Shown here: positions 27,368 through 37,531 of the stretch, piece after piece
How positions within the stretch are numbered: the stretch's first letter is position 1
Layout of the letters: every line of letters starts with the position of its first letter
Assembly: GCF_002105195.1 (NCBI RefSeq)
Contig: NZ_MUHU01000024.1
Location: forward strand, 1-57,561
DNA length: 57,561 nt
Origin: Derxia lacustris
GTDB lineage: Bacteria > Pseudomonadota > Gammaproteobacteria > Burkholderiales > Burkholderiaceae_E
Direction of reading: 5' to 3'
Made by a program: the position numbers and the translations under genes
The notes under the pieces: model-generated
Databases searched by the model: none
What the model was told of the DNA's origin: nothing
What the model saw: only the letters and a program-made list of their open reading frames with translations

Positions 27368-28320
27368 GCGATCGCAAGCCGCCCAAGTGGATTGCGCCGC
27401 TGCCGCCCGGTCATCACCTCGACGGTGTGGCGCCGCGCTACGGCATCGCGCAAAAGCTGATCGACAAGAGCGAGAAGCCGTCGACCCGCGCAGCGGCCGA
27501 GCCGGCGAGCCGGGCTCCCGCGCCGGCGCCGGTGCGTCCCGGCATCGCGCCGCCCGCGCGTCCGGCGCCGCCCACGCGGCCGGCCGGCCATCCGATCGCC
27601 CAGGCGTCTGCCGTGGGCATGGCGCCGCCGTTGGCGGCCCAGCGCCCGACCGGGCCGCGCGGCACCGGCGATTCGATGCAGGCGCGCCGCGAACGACTGG
27701 TGCGCGATCTGGCCGCGCGTGGCCTGCAGGACGCCGCCGTGCTCGGCGCGCTGCGCAGCATTCCGCGCGATGCCTTCGTCGATGCCGCGCTGGCCAGCCG
27801 TGCCTATGACGACAGCGCGTTGCCGATCGGCCATGAGCAGACCATCTCCCAACCCTTCACTGTCGGCCGCATGCTGGAGCTGATGCGCAACGGCCGCGCG
27901 CCGGCGCAGCGGCTGGAGCGGGTGCTGGAGGTGGGTACCGGCTGCGGCTATCAGGCGGCGGTGCTCGGGCAGCTGGCCGAGATGGTGTTTTCCATCGAGC
28001 GCATCCGTGCGCTGCACGAACTGGCGCGCACCCGGCTGCGGCCGCTGCGGCTGGCCAATGTGCGGCTGCATTTCGGCGATGGCCGTGTCGGTCTGCCGCA
28101 TGAGGGGCCGTTCGACGGCATCGTCATCGCGGCGGCCGGTTTTGAACTCCCGCAGGCCCTGCTCGACCAGCTGCGCCTGGGCGGTCGACTGGTGGCGCCG
28201 GTGGCGCGCGGCGACGGTCGCCAGCGCCTCGTCGTCATCGACCGGACCGCCCGGAACGAGTGGCAGAGGGCCGAAGCCGATGACGTACACTTCGTGCCGC
28301 TTCGATCCGGCACGACCTAG
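27364..28320 (+). CDS. pcm: Protein-L-isoaspartate O-methyltransferase, N-terminally extended
   Basis: 318 residues. It methylates isoaspartyl residues with S-adenosylmethionine to start repair of damaged proteins. The catalytic domain begins near residue 105 (QARRERLVRDLAARG) with SQPFTVGRMLELM, motif I VLEVGTGCGYQAAV and FDGIVIAAAG. The first about 100 residues are Pro/Ala/Arg-rich and absent from the 208-residue Escherichia coli enzyme. Translationally coupled to surE; nlpD follows four bases after the stop. Confidence 0.94.
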   Translation: MSDRKPPKWIAPLPPGHHLDGVAPRYGIAQKLIDKSEKPSTRAAAEPASRAPAPAPVRPGIAPPARPAPPTRPAGHPIAQASAVGMAPPLAAQRPTGPRGTGDSMQARRERLVRDLAARGLQDAAVLGALRSIPRDAFVDAALASRAYDDSALPIGHEQTISQPFTVGRMLELMRNGRAPAQRLERVLEVGTGCGYQAAVLGQLAEMVFSIERIRALHELARTRLRPLRLANVRLHFGDGRVGLPHEGPFDGIVIAAAGFELPQALLDQLRLGGRLVAPVARGDGRQRLVVIDRTARNEWQRAEADDVHFVPLRSGTT

Positions 28321-28324
28321 AACG

Positions 28325-29275
28325 ATGCCCAAATCCCTCCTCAGCCTGCCCCCGAAGTCCCGTCTCCGCCTGTCGTTCACGGCACTCCTGCTCGGCCTGC
28401 TGGCCGCCTGTTCCAGCCCGCAGCGCCAGGCGCCCATCGTCGATCGCTCGTCCGCTTCCGCATCTGCCGGCGCTGCCGCGACCGCCAGTTCGGGTTCGGC
28501 GCCGATCGTCAGCGCCGGTGGCGCAGCCGGCTATACCGGCGCGCCGCGCAGCTATGTGGTGCGCAAGGGCGACACGCTCTACAAGATCGCGGTCGAGCAC
28601 GGCAAGGACTACCGCGACATCGCCGCGCTCAACCAGCTCGAAAGCCCGGATCGCATCATCGTCGGCCAGACGCTGCGCATCGATCCGGCCGAGGGCGCGA
28701 GCCCGGCCGCAGGCGTGCCGGCCGTGGCGACGCCGGTCGTCATTGGCGCGCCGCTCGAAAACCGGCCGCTCGGCGACGCCGCCAAGCCCGCGACCAGGCC
28801 GCCTGCCGACGCCGCGCCAGCCAAGCCGGCCGACACCGCCAAGCCGCCCGAAGCCGCCAAGCCCGCGCCCGCCACCGACGCACCCAAGCCCGCCGCCAGC
28901 GACGACGGCCCGATCACCTGGGCCTGGCCGACCGGCGGCCGCGTCATCGAAGGCTTCGACGAGGCGCGCAACAAGGGGCTCGACCTCGGCGGCGCCATCG
29001 GCGATCCGGTGCTCGCGGCCAGCGACGGCAAGGTCGTCTATGCCGGCAACGGTCTGCGCGGCTATGGCCAGCTGCTCATCGTCAAGCACAACGACAACTA
29101 CCTCTCGGCCTACGCGCACAACAGCAAGCTCATCGCCCAGTACGGCGACAGCGTGAAGCGCGGCCAGAAGATCGCCGAGCTGGGCAACTCCGACAGCGAC
29201 CGCCCCAAGCTGCATTTCGAAATCCGCCGTCAGGGCAAGCCGGTCGATCCGACCAGGTTCCTGCCCGCGCGCTGA
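28325..29275 (+). CDS. nlpD: Murein hydrolase activator NlpD (LysM/M23 lipoprotein)
   Basis: 316 residues. Lipoprotein signal with lipobox LLAAC (Cys near 31), one LysM domain (about 76-118; VVRKGDTLYKIA), a Pro/Ala/Lys linker, and a C-terminal M23/LytM domain (about 205-312). The first zinc ligand of active M23 enzymes is Asn here (NKGLDLGG), as in Escherichia coli NlpD, so it should activate amidases such as AmiC instead of cutting murein itself. Likely outer-membrane anchored. rpoS, which usually follows nlpD in gammaproteobacteria and many betaproteobacteria, is absent here. Confidence 0.93.
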   Translation: MPKSLLSLPPKSRLRLSFTALLLGLLAACSSPQRQAPIVDRSSASASAGAAATASSGSAPIVSAGGAAGYTGAPRSYVVRKGDTLYKIAVEHGKDYRDIAALNQLESPDRIIVGQTLRIDPAEGASPAAGVPAVATPVVIGAPLENRPLGDAAKPATRPPADAAPAKPADTAKPPEAAKPAPATDAPKPAASDDGPITWAWPTGGRVIEGFDEARNKGLDLGGAIGDPVLAASDGKVVYAGNGLRGYGQLLIVKHNDNYLSAYAHNSKLIAQYGDSVKRGQKIAELGNSDSDRPKLHFEIRRQGKPVDPTRFLPAR

Positions 29276-29309
29276 GCGCGGGATTCACGGCCAAGGCAGG
29301 GGAGAGGGC

Positions 29310-30101
29310 ATGACGCCGATACTCGTCTTCGACATCGAGACCATCCCCGACTGCGAAGGCCTGCGCCGCCTGCATGCCGGCGAGGAAGGCTGGGACGGCG
29401 ACGATGCCGCCATCGCCGAACGCGCCTTCGCCGAGCAGCGCGAGAAGAACGGCAGCGACTTTCTGCGCCATCACCTGCACCGCATCTGCGCCATCAGCTG
29501 CGTGCTGCGCACCGACAAGAGCCTGCGCGTGCGTTCGCTCGGCAGCGTCGACAGCGACGAAGCCAGCCTCGTCGCAGAGTTCTTCGACATCATCGAGCGC
29601 TCCACGCCCCAACTCGTGAGCTGGAATGGCGGCGGCTTCGACCTGCCGGTACTGCATTACCGCGCGCTGGTGCACGGCATCGCCGCGCCGCGCTACTGGG
29701 ACTGGGGCGACGACGACCGCGAGTTCAAGTGGAACAACTACCTGAGCCGCTATCACACGCGCCATCTCGACCTGATGGATGTGCTCGCGATGTTCGGCGG
29801 CCGCGCCAATGCGCCGCTCGACGATCTGGCCAAGCTCTGCGGCTTCCCCGGCAAGCTCGGCATGGACGGCGGCAAGGTCTGGGACAGCTACAGCGCCGGC
29901 GGCCTGCCCGGCATCCGCGCCTATTGCGAAACCGATGTGATGAACACCTGGCTCGTGTACTGCCGCTTCCGCCTGATGCGCGGCGAGCTGAACCGCGACG
30001 CCTATGACGCCGAAATCGCGCTGGCCCGCGACACCCTCGCCGCGCTGGCGCCGAAGGACGGCAACGAGCACTGGAAGGAATATCTGGAAGCATGGAAGTG
30101 A
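29310..30101 (+). CDS. PolB-like 3'-5' exonuclease
   Basis: 263 residues of the DEDDy exonuclease group (DNA_pol_B_exo2-like). ExoI motif FDIET at 7-11, ExoII around [12 protein letters not shown] and Exo[13 protein letters not shown] with the Tyr and Asp. No polymerase domain is present. Predicted to degrade single-stranded DNA or RNA from the 3' end; the physiological role is unknown. Ribosome site GGGGAGAGGG. Its last ten bases overlap the start of rlmD. Confidence 0.88.
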   Translation: MTPILVFDIETIPDCEGLRRLHAGEEGWDGDDAAIAERAFAEQREKNGSDFLRHHLHRICAISCVLRTDKSLRVRSLGSVDSDEASLVAEFFDIIERSTPQLVSWNGGGFDLPVLHYRALVHGIAAPRYWDWGDDDREFKWNNYLSRYHTRHLDLMDVLAMFGGRANAPLDDLAKLCGFPGKLGMDGGKVWDSYSAGGLPGIRAYCETDVMNTWLVYCRFRLMRGELNRDAYDAEIALARDTLAALAPKDGNEHWKEYLEAWK

Positions 30102-31576
30102 CTGATTTCTCGACCGACGGCGCGCCGCAGGGCCACGTTGAATCCGGTCCCGAGGGCAGCGGCGCCGAGCCGACCGATGCGCTGAGCGCGCCGCTCGCCA
30201 CCAGCCCGGCACCGAGCCTGCCGCCCGGCATCCTCGACATCGAATCGATCGACATCGACGCGCGCGGCGTGGGCCGGCTGCCGAGCGAGAACGGCACGTC
30301 GGGCGGCAAGGTCATCTTCGTCGACGGCGCCTTGCCCGGCGAGCGCGTGCGCTATCACAGCTACCGGCGCCGGCGCAGCTATGAATTCGCCAACACCACC
30401 GAGGTGCTGCGCGCCAGCGCGTCGCGGGTCAAGCCGCGCTGCCCGCATTTCGGCGATTGCGGTGGCTGCTCGATGCAGCATCTCGATCCGGCGGCCCAGC
30501 TCGCCATCAAGCAGCGGGTGCTCGAAGACAACTTCGCGCACATCGGCAAGCTGCGGCCCGAGCTGGTGCTGCGGCCGATCCAGGGGCCGGACTGGGGCTA
30601 TCGCTTCCGCGCGCGGCTGTCGGTGCGCCATGTGGCCAAGAAGGGCGGCGTGCTGGTGGGTTTCCGCGAGCGCAAGTCGAGCTTCGTGGTCGACATGGGC
30701 GAATGCCATGTGCTGCCGCCGCATGTGTCGGCGCTGCTGCTGCCGCTGCGCGCGCTGGTCGACGGCCTGTCGCGGCCAGACCGCATGCCGCAGATCGAGT
30801 ACGCCCAGGGCGCCGATGTGACCGTGCTGGTGTTCCGCGTCCTGGAGCAGCTCACGCCGGCCGACGAACAGCTGCTGCGCGCCTTCGCCGACGAGCACGG
30901 CGTGCAGATCTGGCTTCAGCCCAAGGGGCCGGACACGGTCCAGCCCTTCCATCCGCCGCAGGACGTGGCGCCGGCGCTCACCTATGCGCTGCCCGAGTTC
31001 GGCGTGGTCATGCCGTTCCGCCCGACCGATTTCACCCAGGTGAACCACCGCATCAACCGCGTGCTGGTGAGCCAGGCGCTGGCGCTGCTGGCGCCGCAAC
31101 CGGGCGAGCGGCTGCTCGATCTGTTCTGCGGCATCGGCAATTTCACGCTGCCGCTGGCGCGGCGCGGTGGCGCGGTGCATGGCATCGAGGGTAGCGAGAC
31201 GCTGGTGGCGCGAGCCGGCCAGAACGCCGTCTTCAACGGCATCGGCAATGCCACGTTCGCGGCGCGCAACCTGTTTGAAGTGACGCCCGACGAAGTGGCG
31301 AGCTGGGGCCATTTCGACCGCTGGCTCATCGACCCGCCGCGCGAAGGCGCATTGGCCGTGTCGCAGGCGCTCGCGGCGCTGGCCCAGCGTGGCGACCATG
31401 CCCTGCTGCCGAAGCGGATCGTCTATGTGAGCTGCAACCCGTCCACGCTCGCGCGCGACGCGGCGGTGCTGGTGCACGAAGGCGGGTTCAAGCTGGAGGC
31501 GGCGGGCGTGGTCAACATGTTCCCGCACACCTCGCATGTGGAGTCGATGGCGGTGTTCATCCCGCCATCGGCTTGA
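30092..31576 (+). CDS. rlmD: 23S rRNA (uracil-1939-C5)-methyltransferase RlmD
   Basis: 494 residues. An acidic N-terminal extension (about 1-45) precedes a TRAM RNA-binding domain (about 50-105), an Fe-S site (Cys-x5-Cys-x2-Cys in [11 protein letters not shown] near 117, fourth Cys in GECHVL near 205), and a Rossmann methyltransferase domain with [15 protein letters not shown]. The catalytic Cys is in [10 protein letters not shown] near 447. RlmD and the related RlmC/TrmA share this layout; length and Fe-S spacing favour RlmD. Start overlaps the exonuclease gene by ten bases. Convergent with the Bax-inhibitor gene, six bases apart. Confidence 0.9.
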   Translation: MEVTDFSTDGAPQGHVESGPEGSGAEPTDALSAPLATSPAPSLPPGILDIESIDIDARGVGRLPSENGTSGGKVIFVDGALPGERVRYHSYRRRRSYEFANTTEVLRASASRVKPRCPHFGDCGGCSMQHLDPAAQLAIKQRVLEDNFAHIGKLRPELVLRPIQGPDWGYRFRARLSVRHVAKKGGVLVGFRERKSSFVVDMGECHVLPPHVSALLLPLRALVDGLSRPDRMPQIEYAQGADVTVLVFRVLEQLTPADEQLLRAFADEHGVQIWLQPKGPDTVQPFHPPQDVAPALTYALPEFGVVMPFRPTDFTQVNHRINRVLVSQALALLAPQPGERLLDLFCGIGNFTLPLARRGGAVHGIEGSETLVARAGQNAVFNGIGNATFAARNLFEVTPDEVASWGHFDRWLIDPPREGALAVSQALAALAQRGDHALLPKRIVYVSCNPSTLARDAAVLVHEGGFKLEAAGVVNMFPHTSHVESMAVFIPPSA

Positions 31577-31582
31577 AGCGGC

Positions 31583-32299
31583 TTACTCGTCGCGCTGACC
31601 GGTGAAGGCCATCACCAGCTGAAGCAGGCTGGTGAACATGTTGTACAGGTCGAGGTAGACGGCGAGGGTGGCGGTGACGTAGTTGGTCTCGCCGCCGCTC
31701 ACGATGCGGTTCAGGTCGAACACCAGAAAGCCGGCAAAGATCGCGAACGAGATGGTGACGAGCGCGAGTTGCAGCGCCGGCAGCTGGAAGAACAGGTTGG
31801 CCAGCATCGCCACGATCAGCATCACCAGCCCCACGAACAGGAACTTGCCCATGTTCGACAGGTCGCGCTTGGTGGTGGTGGCATAGCCCGCAAGCAGGAA
31901 GAACAGGATCGCGGTGCCGCCGGCCGTCATGCCGATCATCTGCGGGCCGTTGGAAAACCGCAGCGCCACCGACAGCAGGCCGCTCAGCATCACGCCCATG
32001 AAGCCGGTGAAGCCGAGCAGCAGCGCCACGCCGATGCCCGAGTTCTTGAACTTCTCGATGGCGAAAAAGAAGCCGAAGGCGACCGCCATGAACACCAGCG
32101 CGCCGGCCCAGCCGCGGAACAGCCCGCCCAGATTGAACTGAAGGCCGATGAAGGCGCCGGCGATCGTCGGCAGCATCGACAGCGCGAGCAGGGCATAGGT
32201 ATTGCGCAGCACGCGCTGGCGCTGGTCGGCGCTGGGGGCGGCCCAGCGCGCATCGATGGCGTCGTCGCCGAAGATGGGTCGGTCGGAACCACGGATCAT
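31583..32299 (-). CDS. Bax inhibitor-1 family membrane protein (YccA-like)
   Basis: 238 residues with a soluble N-terminus of about 35 and seven hydrophobic segments; family stretches include RNTYALLALSMLPT and GYATTTKRDLSNMGKF. Escherichia coli YccA binds and inhibits the FtsH protease together with HflK/HflC; other members are pH-dependent calcium leak channels. The hflK-hflC genes are 11 kb away in this window, so a functional tie is possible but inferred. Divergent from ndk. Confidence 0.9.
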   Translation of the reverse strand: MIRGSDRPIFGDDAIDARWAAPSADQRQRVLRNTYALLALSMLPTIAGAFIGLQFNLGGLFRGWAGALVFMAVAFGFFFAIEKFKNSGIGVALLLGFTGFMGVMLSGLLSVALRFSNGPQMIGMTAGGTAILFFLLAGYATTTKRDLSNMGKFLFVGLVMLIVAMLANLFFQLPALQLALVTISFAIFAGFLVFDLNRIVSGGETNYVTATLAVYLDLYNMFTSLLQLVMAFTGQRDE

Positions 32300-32474
32300 G
32301 GTCGAACTCCTGAAAGTGAAAGCGGCAAGACAGGAACCGCGTTACACGGATTTTGCATCAGTGGCTGCGCGGCCAGCGTGACGTGCATGTGCGCACCGGT
32401 ATCGGCCGGTGACGGTTGAAACCCCCGCGCCTCGAAACTGTCTTGCCGGACGGAAAATCCTTTCAAAATCCGCA

Positions 32475-32483
32475 TGTTAGAAT
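32475..32483 (+). promoter_or_regulatory. Extended -10 promoter of ndk
   Basis: TG, one base, TAGAAT. It lies 82 bases before the ndk start in the 265-base ndk/YccA divergent gap; no good -35 box is needed for this promoter type. No other feature was recognised in that gap. Confidence 0.5.
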
Positions 32484-32564
32484 CGCGGACTTCGCGTTGC
32501 GGTCGCGCAATGCATTCAAAATCATTCAACCACCGTACTCCCGTACGTCCCCGGAGCCCTGCAA

Positions 32565-32990
32565 ATGGCGATTGAACGCACCCTCTCGATCATCAAACCC
32601 GACGCCGTTGCCAAGAACGTGATCGGCAAGATCGTCTCCCGCTTCGAAGAAGCCGGCCTGAAGGTCGTCGCTGCCCGCCTCACGCAACTGTCGCGCGCCG
32701 AAGCCGAAGGCTTCTACGCCGTGCACAAGGAACGTCCCTTCTTCAAGGACCTGGTCGATTTCATGATCTCGGGCCCGGTGTTCGTGCAAGTGCTCGAAGG
32801 CGAAGGCGCCATCCTCAAGAACCGCGACCTGATGGGCGCGACCGATCCGAAGAAGGCTGCCCCTGGCACCATCCGCGCCGACTTCGCCGAAAGCATCGAC
32901 GCGAACGCCGTGCACGGCTCGGACGCGCCCGAAACGGCTGCCGTCGAGATCGCCTACTACTTCCCGGCGCTCAACGTCTACTCGCGCTGA
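32565..32990 (+). CDS. ndk: Nucleoside diphosphate kinase
   Basis: 141 residues, normal length. Transfers the gamma-phosphate between NTPs and NDPs through a phospho-His, here His117 in NAVHGSD. Start [15 protein letters not shown] and [13 protein letters not shown] are diagnostic. First gene of the long ndk-rlmN-pilW-rodZ-ispG-hisS block. Codon use is strongly biased, fitting a well-expressed gene. Confidence 0.98.
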   Translation: MAIERTLSIIKPDAVAKNVIGKIVSRFEEAGLKVVAARLTQLSRAEAEGFYAVHKERPFFKDLVDFMISGPVFVQVLEGEGAILKNRDLMGATDPKKAAPGTIRADFAESIDANAVHGSDAPETAAVEIAYYFPALNVYSR

Positions 32991-33013
32991 ACCGCAACCA
33001 GAGCGCACACGGA

Positions 33014-34165
33014 ATGAGCCGCATCAATCTGCTCGATCTCGATCGGGCTGGGCTTGAAAGCTTCGTCGCCAGCCTCGGCGAGAAGCCTTTCCGTGCGCGC
33101 CAGTTGCAGCGCTGGATCCATCGCAGCGGTGCCGCCGATTTCGACGCGATGACCGATCTGGCCAAGAGCTTCCGGGCCAAGCTGCCCGAGCTCGCCGAAA
33201 TCCGCGCGCCGCAGCCGATCCGCGATCACGAATCGGCCGACGGCACGCGCAAGTGGCTGTTCGACGTGGGCAACGGCGATGCGGTCGAATCGGTGTTCAT
33301 CCCCGAGGACGATCGCGGCACGCTCTGCGTCAGCACCCAGGCCGGTTGCGCGGTCAACTGCCGCTTTTGTTCCACCGGCAAGCAGGGCTTCAGCCGCAAC
33401 CTGAGCACGGGCGAGATCATCGGCCAGCTCTGGTTTGCCGAGCGCGAGCTGCGCCGGTCGCTCGGCCGGCCCGAAGGCGAGCGCGTCATCAGCAATGTGG
33501 TGCTGATGGGCATGGGCGAGCCGCTGCTCAATTACGAGGCCTCGGTCGCCGCGATGCGGCTGATGCTCGACGACGACGCCTACGGCCTCAGCCGGCGCCG
33601 CGTCACGCTGTCCACGTCGGGCGTCGTGCCCTTCATCGACCGGCTCGGCACCGATCTGCCGGTGGCGCTGGCCGTCTCGCTGCACGCCAGCAACGACAAG
33701 CTGCGCGACGTGCTGGTGCCGCTCAATGTCAAGTACCCGCTGGCCGAACTGATGGCCGCCTGCCATCGCTATCTGGCGCATGCGCCGCGCGACTTCATCA
33801 CCTTCGAGTACGTGATGCTCGACGGCGTGAACGACCGCGTGGAGCACGCCCGCGAGCTGCTGGCGCTGGTGCGCGCGCATGACGTGTCGTGCAAGTTCAA
33901 CCTGATCCCGTTCAATCCGTTTCCCGAATCCGGCCTCGGCCGCACGCCGATGGAGCGCATCAAGGCGTTTGCCGGCGTGCTCATCGAGGCCGGCATCGTC
34001 ACCACCATCCGCAAGACGCGCGGCGACGACATCGATGCCGCCTGTGGCCAGCTGGCCGGCGACGTGCGCGACCGCACCCGGCTCGCCGAGCGCGGCGCCT
34101 TCGTGCCGATCGACGTGGTCCGGTCGGCGGCGCGGTCCGCGCCGGCACGGCCGGGTCGCTCCTGA
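33014..34165 (+). CDS. rlmN: Dual-specificity 23S rRNA/tRNA adenine-C2 methyltransferase RlmN
   Basis: 383 residues, radical-SAM enzyme that methylates A2503 of 23S rRNA and A37 of some tRNAs. The Fe-S motif Cys-x3-Cys-x2-Cys is in [10 protein letters not shown] near 112-119, followed by [10 protein letters not shown]; the C-terminal catalytic Cys is in [10 protein letters not shown] near 343. [10 protein letters not shown] binds SAM. 23 bases after ndk and 12 before pilW, so an operon is likely. Confidence 0.97.
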   Translation: MSRINLLDLDRAGLESFVASLGEKPFRARQLQRWIHRSGAADFDAMTDLAKSFRAKLPELAEIRAPQPIRDHESADGTRKWLFDVGNGDAVESVFIPEDDRGTLCVSTQAGCAVNCRFCSTGKQGFSRNLSTGEIIGQLWFAERELRRSLGRPEGERVISNVVLMGMGEPLLNYEASVAAMRLMLDDDAYGLSRRRVTLSTSGVVPFIDRLGTDLPVALAVSLHASNDKLRDVLVPLNVKYPLAELMAACHRYLAHAPRDFITFEYVMLDGVNDRVEHARELLALVRAHDVSCKFNLIPFNPFPESGLGRTPMERIKAFAGVLIEAGIVTTIRKTRGDDIDAACGQLAGDVRDRTRLAERGAFVPIDVVRSAARSAPARPGRS

Positions 34166-34177
34166 CAGGAATCGTCC

Positions 34178-34981
34178 ATGCGCTATGCCGGCGCTGCGCT
34201 AGCCCTGCTGTTCCTGCTTTCCGCCTGCGTGACCCAGCGGTCCGCGCCCACCGATGTGACCTCGGACAGCGACAGCACCGAAATCGTCGGTGCCGGCAAG
34301 CCGGCCGATGCCCGCAAGCGCGCGCAAATCCGCGTGGAGCTGGCCGCCAACTACTACGCCGAAGGCAAGCTCGAAGTGGCGCTGGCCGAGCTGAAGAACG
34401 CCGCCGCCGCCGATCCGACCTATGCCGAGACCTACAGCCTGTACGGCCTGGTCTACATGAACATCGGCGAGCGCGAAAAGGCCGAGGAAAACTTCGCGCG
34501 CGCGCTGCGCATCGCGCCCAACGACTCGGCGATCAACAACAACTACGGCTGGTTCCTGTGCCGCGGCGGGCGCGAGAAGCAGTCCTTCGCCTATTTCGAC
34601 GCGGCGCTCAAGAACCCGCTCTACCCGACGCCGTCGGTGCCGGCCCGCAGTGCCGGCATCTGCGCCTACCGTCTGGCCGACTACCCGCTCGCGCGCAGCT
34701 ACCTGCAACGCTCGTTCGACGCCGAGCCGGGCAATGCCACGACCATGTTCCATCTGTCGCGTACCTATTTGCGGCTTGGCGATCTTGATCGCGCCCGCTT
34801 CTATGCCCAGCGGCTGAACCGGCAGATCACGCCGACCGCCGAATCGCTGTGGCTCGAAGTGCGCATCGAGCATGCGCGCCACGACCGCGATTCCGAGGCG
34901 CTGGTGCTGTCGCAATTGCGCCGCCAGTTCCCCGATTCGCCCGAGTACGCGGCCTTTCAGCGAGGCGATTTCAATGAATGA
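34178..34981 (+). CDS. pilW: Type IV pilus biogenesis/stability lipoprotein PilW (PilF)
   Basis: 267 residues. Lipoprotein signal ending LLSACVT, then TPR repeats (about 45-240; AETYSLYGLVYMNIGE, APNDSAINNNYGWFLC). PilW/PilF is the outer-membrane pilotin that helps the secretin PilQ assemble. Its place between rlmN and rodZ is conserved in proteobacteria. It overlaps rodZ by eight bases. No other pilus gene is in the window. Confidence 0.88.
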   Translation: MRYAGAALALLFLLSACVTQRSAPTDVTSDSDSTEIVGAGKPADARKRAQIRVELAANYYAEGKLEVALAELKNAAAADPTYAETYSLYGLVYMNIGEREKAEENFARALRIAPNDSAINNNYGWFLCRGGREKQSFAYFDAALKNPLYPTPSVPARSAGICAYRLADYPLARSYLQRSFDAEPGNATTMFHLSRTYLRLGDLDRARFYAQRLNRQITPTAESLWLEVRIEHARHDRDSEALVLSQLRRQFPDSPEYAAFQRGDFNE

Positions 34982-36194
34982 GCCATCCGGAGCCCTGCCC
35001 GCCGACGAGCGTGCGCTCGATGTGGCGACCCGCCCCGGCACGACCGATCCGGCACCTGCCGAAGCGGACGCGGCAACGGCCGCCAGCGCCACGCCGACCG
35101 CGAGCCATGCCGGCACCGTGCTGGCGCGGGCACGGGCGGCGCGCCAGCTCACGGTCGAGCAGCTGGCGCAGCGCATCAAGGTGTCGGCGCGCCAGGTCGA
35201 GGCGATCGAGGCCGGGAACTGGGCCAGCTTTCACACGCCGGCCATCCTGCGCGGCTTTGTGCGGGCCTATGCCAAGGCGGTCGACATCGACAGCGCGCCG
35301 CTGCTGGCCGAACTGCCGCGCATCGAGGTGTCGCCGGGCCAGCTCACGGGCGTGGCGAGCGTCGGGCGGCCGGTCGGCCTGGGTCGGCGCGGGCTCAACG
35401 GCCTGGGCTGGTGGCTGACCTGGGGACTGGTGGCGGCGCTGCTGGTGGCGCTGGCCATTGCCTTGCCCAAGACCAATCTCGCTGGCTGGATTTCGGCGCG
35501 CGAGGCGGCCAACGGGCTGGCGGCGCAGCCGGCGGCCGATCCGCCGTCGGGCGCCACTCCGTCTGCGGCGGAGCCGGCGCCGGAAGCGGCGCCGGCCACC
35601 GCCGACGCGGATGCTGCGCCGGCAACGGGCGCGGCTTCCGTGCCGACGGCGCCGGTCGTGCCGGGTCAGCTGACGGCGCCGGTGCCGCTGCAATCGGTGC
35701 CGGTCGCGCCGGCGGCTTCGTCTGCAACTGCGCCGGGCGCGACGCCTTCGGGTGCGTCGACCGGCGTGGCGCCGCAGTCTGTGGCCGGCCCGGCGCCCGC
35801 TGCGGCGGCGCCTGTCGTCGCGGCGCCGGCCACGCCGCCGGCCGTTTCGCCGGCACCGACCGTTTCGCCCGCGCCGGCCAGCGCACCGCCGTCCGCTGCG
35901 CCGCAAGCCACGCCTGTCGCAGCTGCGTCCGCTGCCGCCGGCGCCTCCCGCCTCAAGCTCGACTTCGAGCGCGAGACCTGGATCGAAATCCGCGACGCCA
36001 GCGGCAAGATCGTCTCCACCGGCGTGAGCGCGGCTGGCGCCAGCGTCAACGCCGAAGGCAGGCCGCCGTTCAAGATCATCATCGGCAACGTGCCGGGCAC
36101 GCGCTTCGCGGTCGATGGCCGCAATGTCGATCTCGCACCGTTCAGCAGCGGCAATGTCGCCCGCTTCACCTATCCTCCGGAGGCAAGGCAATGA
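34974..36194 (+). CDS. rodZ: RodZ-like cytoskeletal/HTH protein
   Basis: 406 residues. Order: Pro/Ala N-terminus, helix-turn-helix (about 44-110; [19 protein letters not shown]), one transmembrane segment (about 144-165; [19 protein letters not shown]), a long Ala/Pro/Val-rich periplasmic linker (about 180-320), and a C-terminal DUF4115 domain (about 325-402; [12 protein letters not shown]). RodZ links MreB filaments to the cell-wall machinery. The linker is long and compositionally biased, as in other GC-rich relatives. Start overlaps pilW and stop overlaps ispG, suggesting coupled translation. Confidence 0.9.
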   Translation: MNEPSGALPADERALDVATRPGTTDPAPAEADAATAASATPTASHAGTVLARARAARQLTVEQLAQRIKVSARQVEAIEAGNWASFHTPAILRGFVRAYAKAVDIDSAPLLAELPRIEVSPGQLTGVASVGRPVGLGRRGLNGLGWWLTWGLVAALLVALAIALPKTNLAGWISAREAANGLAAQPAADPPSGATPSAAEPAPEAAPATADADAAPATGAASVPTAPVVPGQLTAPVPLQSVPVAPAASSATAPGATPSGASTGVAPQSVAGPAPAAAAPVVAAPATPPAVSPAPTVSPAPASAPPSAAPQATPVAAASAAAGASRLKLDFERETWIEIRDASGKIVSTGVSAAGASVNAEGRPPFKIIIGNVPGTRFAVDGRNVDLAPFSSGNVARFTYPPEARQ

Positions 36195-37477
36195 ACCAGC
36201 GCGATCCCGCTTTCGGCTCCGTTCCCTTGCATCACGGCCCGGCCGCGCGGCGTGCCTCGCGGCGCGTGGAAGTGCGCTGGGGCGAGCGCGTGGTGGCGGT
36301 GGGCGGCGGTGCGCCGGTGATGGTGCAGTCGATGACCAACACCGACACCGCCGACGCCATCGGCACCGCGATCCAGATCAAGGCGCTGGCCCAGGCCGGC
36401 TCCGAGGTAGTGCGCATCACGGTCAACTCGCCCGAGGCCGCCGCCGCCGTGCCGGCGATCCGCGAGCAGCTCGACCGCATGGGCATCGATGTGCCGCTGG
36501 TGGGCGATTTCCACTTCAACGGCCACAAGCTGCTCACCGACTACCCGGCCTGCGCCGAGGCGCTGTCCAAGTACCGCATCAACCCCGGCAACGTCGGCCG
36601 CGGCGAGCGCCGCGACGAGCGCTTCGTGGCGATGATCGAAGCCGCCTGCCGGCACGACAAGCCGGTGCGCATCGGCGTCAACTGGGGCTCGCTCGACCAG
36701 GAAGTGATGGCGCGGCTGATGGACGAGAACTCGCGCCGCGCCGAGCCGTGGAGCGCGCAATCGGTGATGCATGAGGCGCTGGTCACCTCGGCCATCGAGA
36801 ATGCCGAGCGCGCCGAGGAAATCGGGCTCGGTCGCGACCGCATCGTGCTGAGCGCCAAGGTCTCGGGCGTGCAGGACCTCATCACCGTGTACCGCATGCT
36901 TGCGGCGCGCTGCGACTATCCGCTGCACCTGGGCCTGACCGAGGCCGGCATGGGCAGCAAGGGCATCGTCGCGTCGAGCGCGGCGATCGGCGTGCTGCTG
37001 CAGGAAGGCATCGGCGACACGATCCGCATCTCGCTCACGCCCGAGCCGGGCGGCGACCGCACGAAGGAAGTGGTGGTCGCGCAGGAGCTGCTCCAGACGA
37101 TGGGCCTGCGCGCTTTCGCGCCGCTGGTCATCGCCTGCCCGGGCTGTGGCCGCACCACCAGCACCTTTTTCCAGGAGCTGGCCGACAAGATCCAGCGCTA
37201 TCTGCGCGACCAGATGCCGGTGTGGAAGCTGCGCCATCCGGGCGTGGAAAACATGCATGTGGCCGTGATGGGCTGCGTCGTCAACGGGCCGGGCGAAAGC
37301 AAGCACGCCGACATCGGCATCTCGCTGCCGGGCTCGGGCGAGGACCCGGTCGCGCCGGTGTTCATCGACGGCCAGCGCGATGTCACGCTCAAGGGCGAGC
37401 GCATCGCCGAAGACTTCCAGGCCCTGGTCGAAACCTATGTGGCGCGGCGCTATGCGGCGCCCGGCCACCACGCCTGA
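36191..37477 (+). CDS. ispG: 4-hydroxy-3-methylbut-2-en-1-yl diphosphate synthase (IspG/GcpE)
   Basis: 428 residues. Reduces the cyclodiphosphate intermediate in the MEP isoprenoid pathway with a 4Fe-4S cluster. The cluster Cys pair is in CPGCGR and the third in GCVVNGPGE, with its Glu. [11 protein letters not shown] and [10 protein letters not shown] are family marks. ATG at 36191 overlaps the rodZ stop (ATGA). An unusual, long N-terminus of about 25 residues precedes the core. Confidence 0.97.
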   Translation: MNQRDPAFGSVPLHHGPAARRASRRVEVRWGERVVAVGGGAPVMVQSMTNTDTADAIGTAIQIKALAQAGSEVVRITVNSPEAAAAVPAIREQLDRMGIDVPLVGDFHFNGHKLLTDYPACAEALSKYRINPGNVGRGERRDERFVAMIEAACRHDKPVRIGVNWGSLDQEVMARLMDENSRRAEPWSAQSVMHEALVTSAIENAERAEEIGLGRDRIVLSAKVSGVQDLITVYRMLAARCDYPLHLGLTEAGMGSKGIVASSAAIGVLLQEGIGDTIRISLTPEPGGDRTKEVVVAQELLQTMGLRAFAPLVIACPGCGRTTSTFFQELADKIQRYLRDQMPVWKLRHPGVENMHVAVMGCVVNGPGESKHADIGISLPGSGEDPVAPVFIDGQRDVTLKGERIAEDFQALVETYVARRYAAPGHHA

Positions 37478-37531
37478 CGCTCCGTGCCTGCGGCCGTGAA
37501 CGGCGCGCGGGCCGTTCACGAAAGAATGCTC

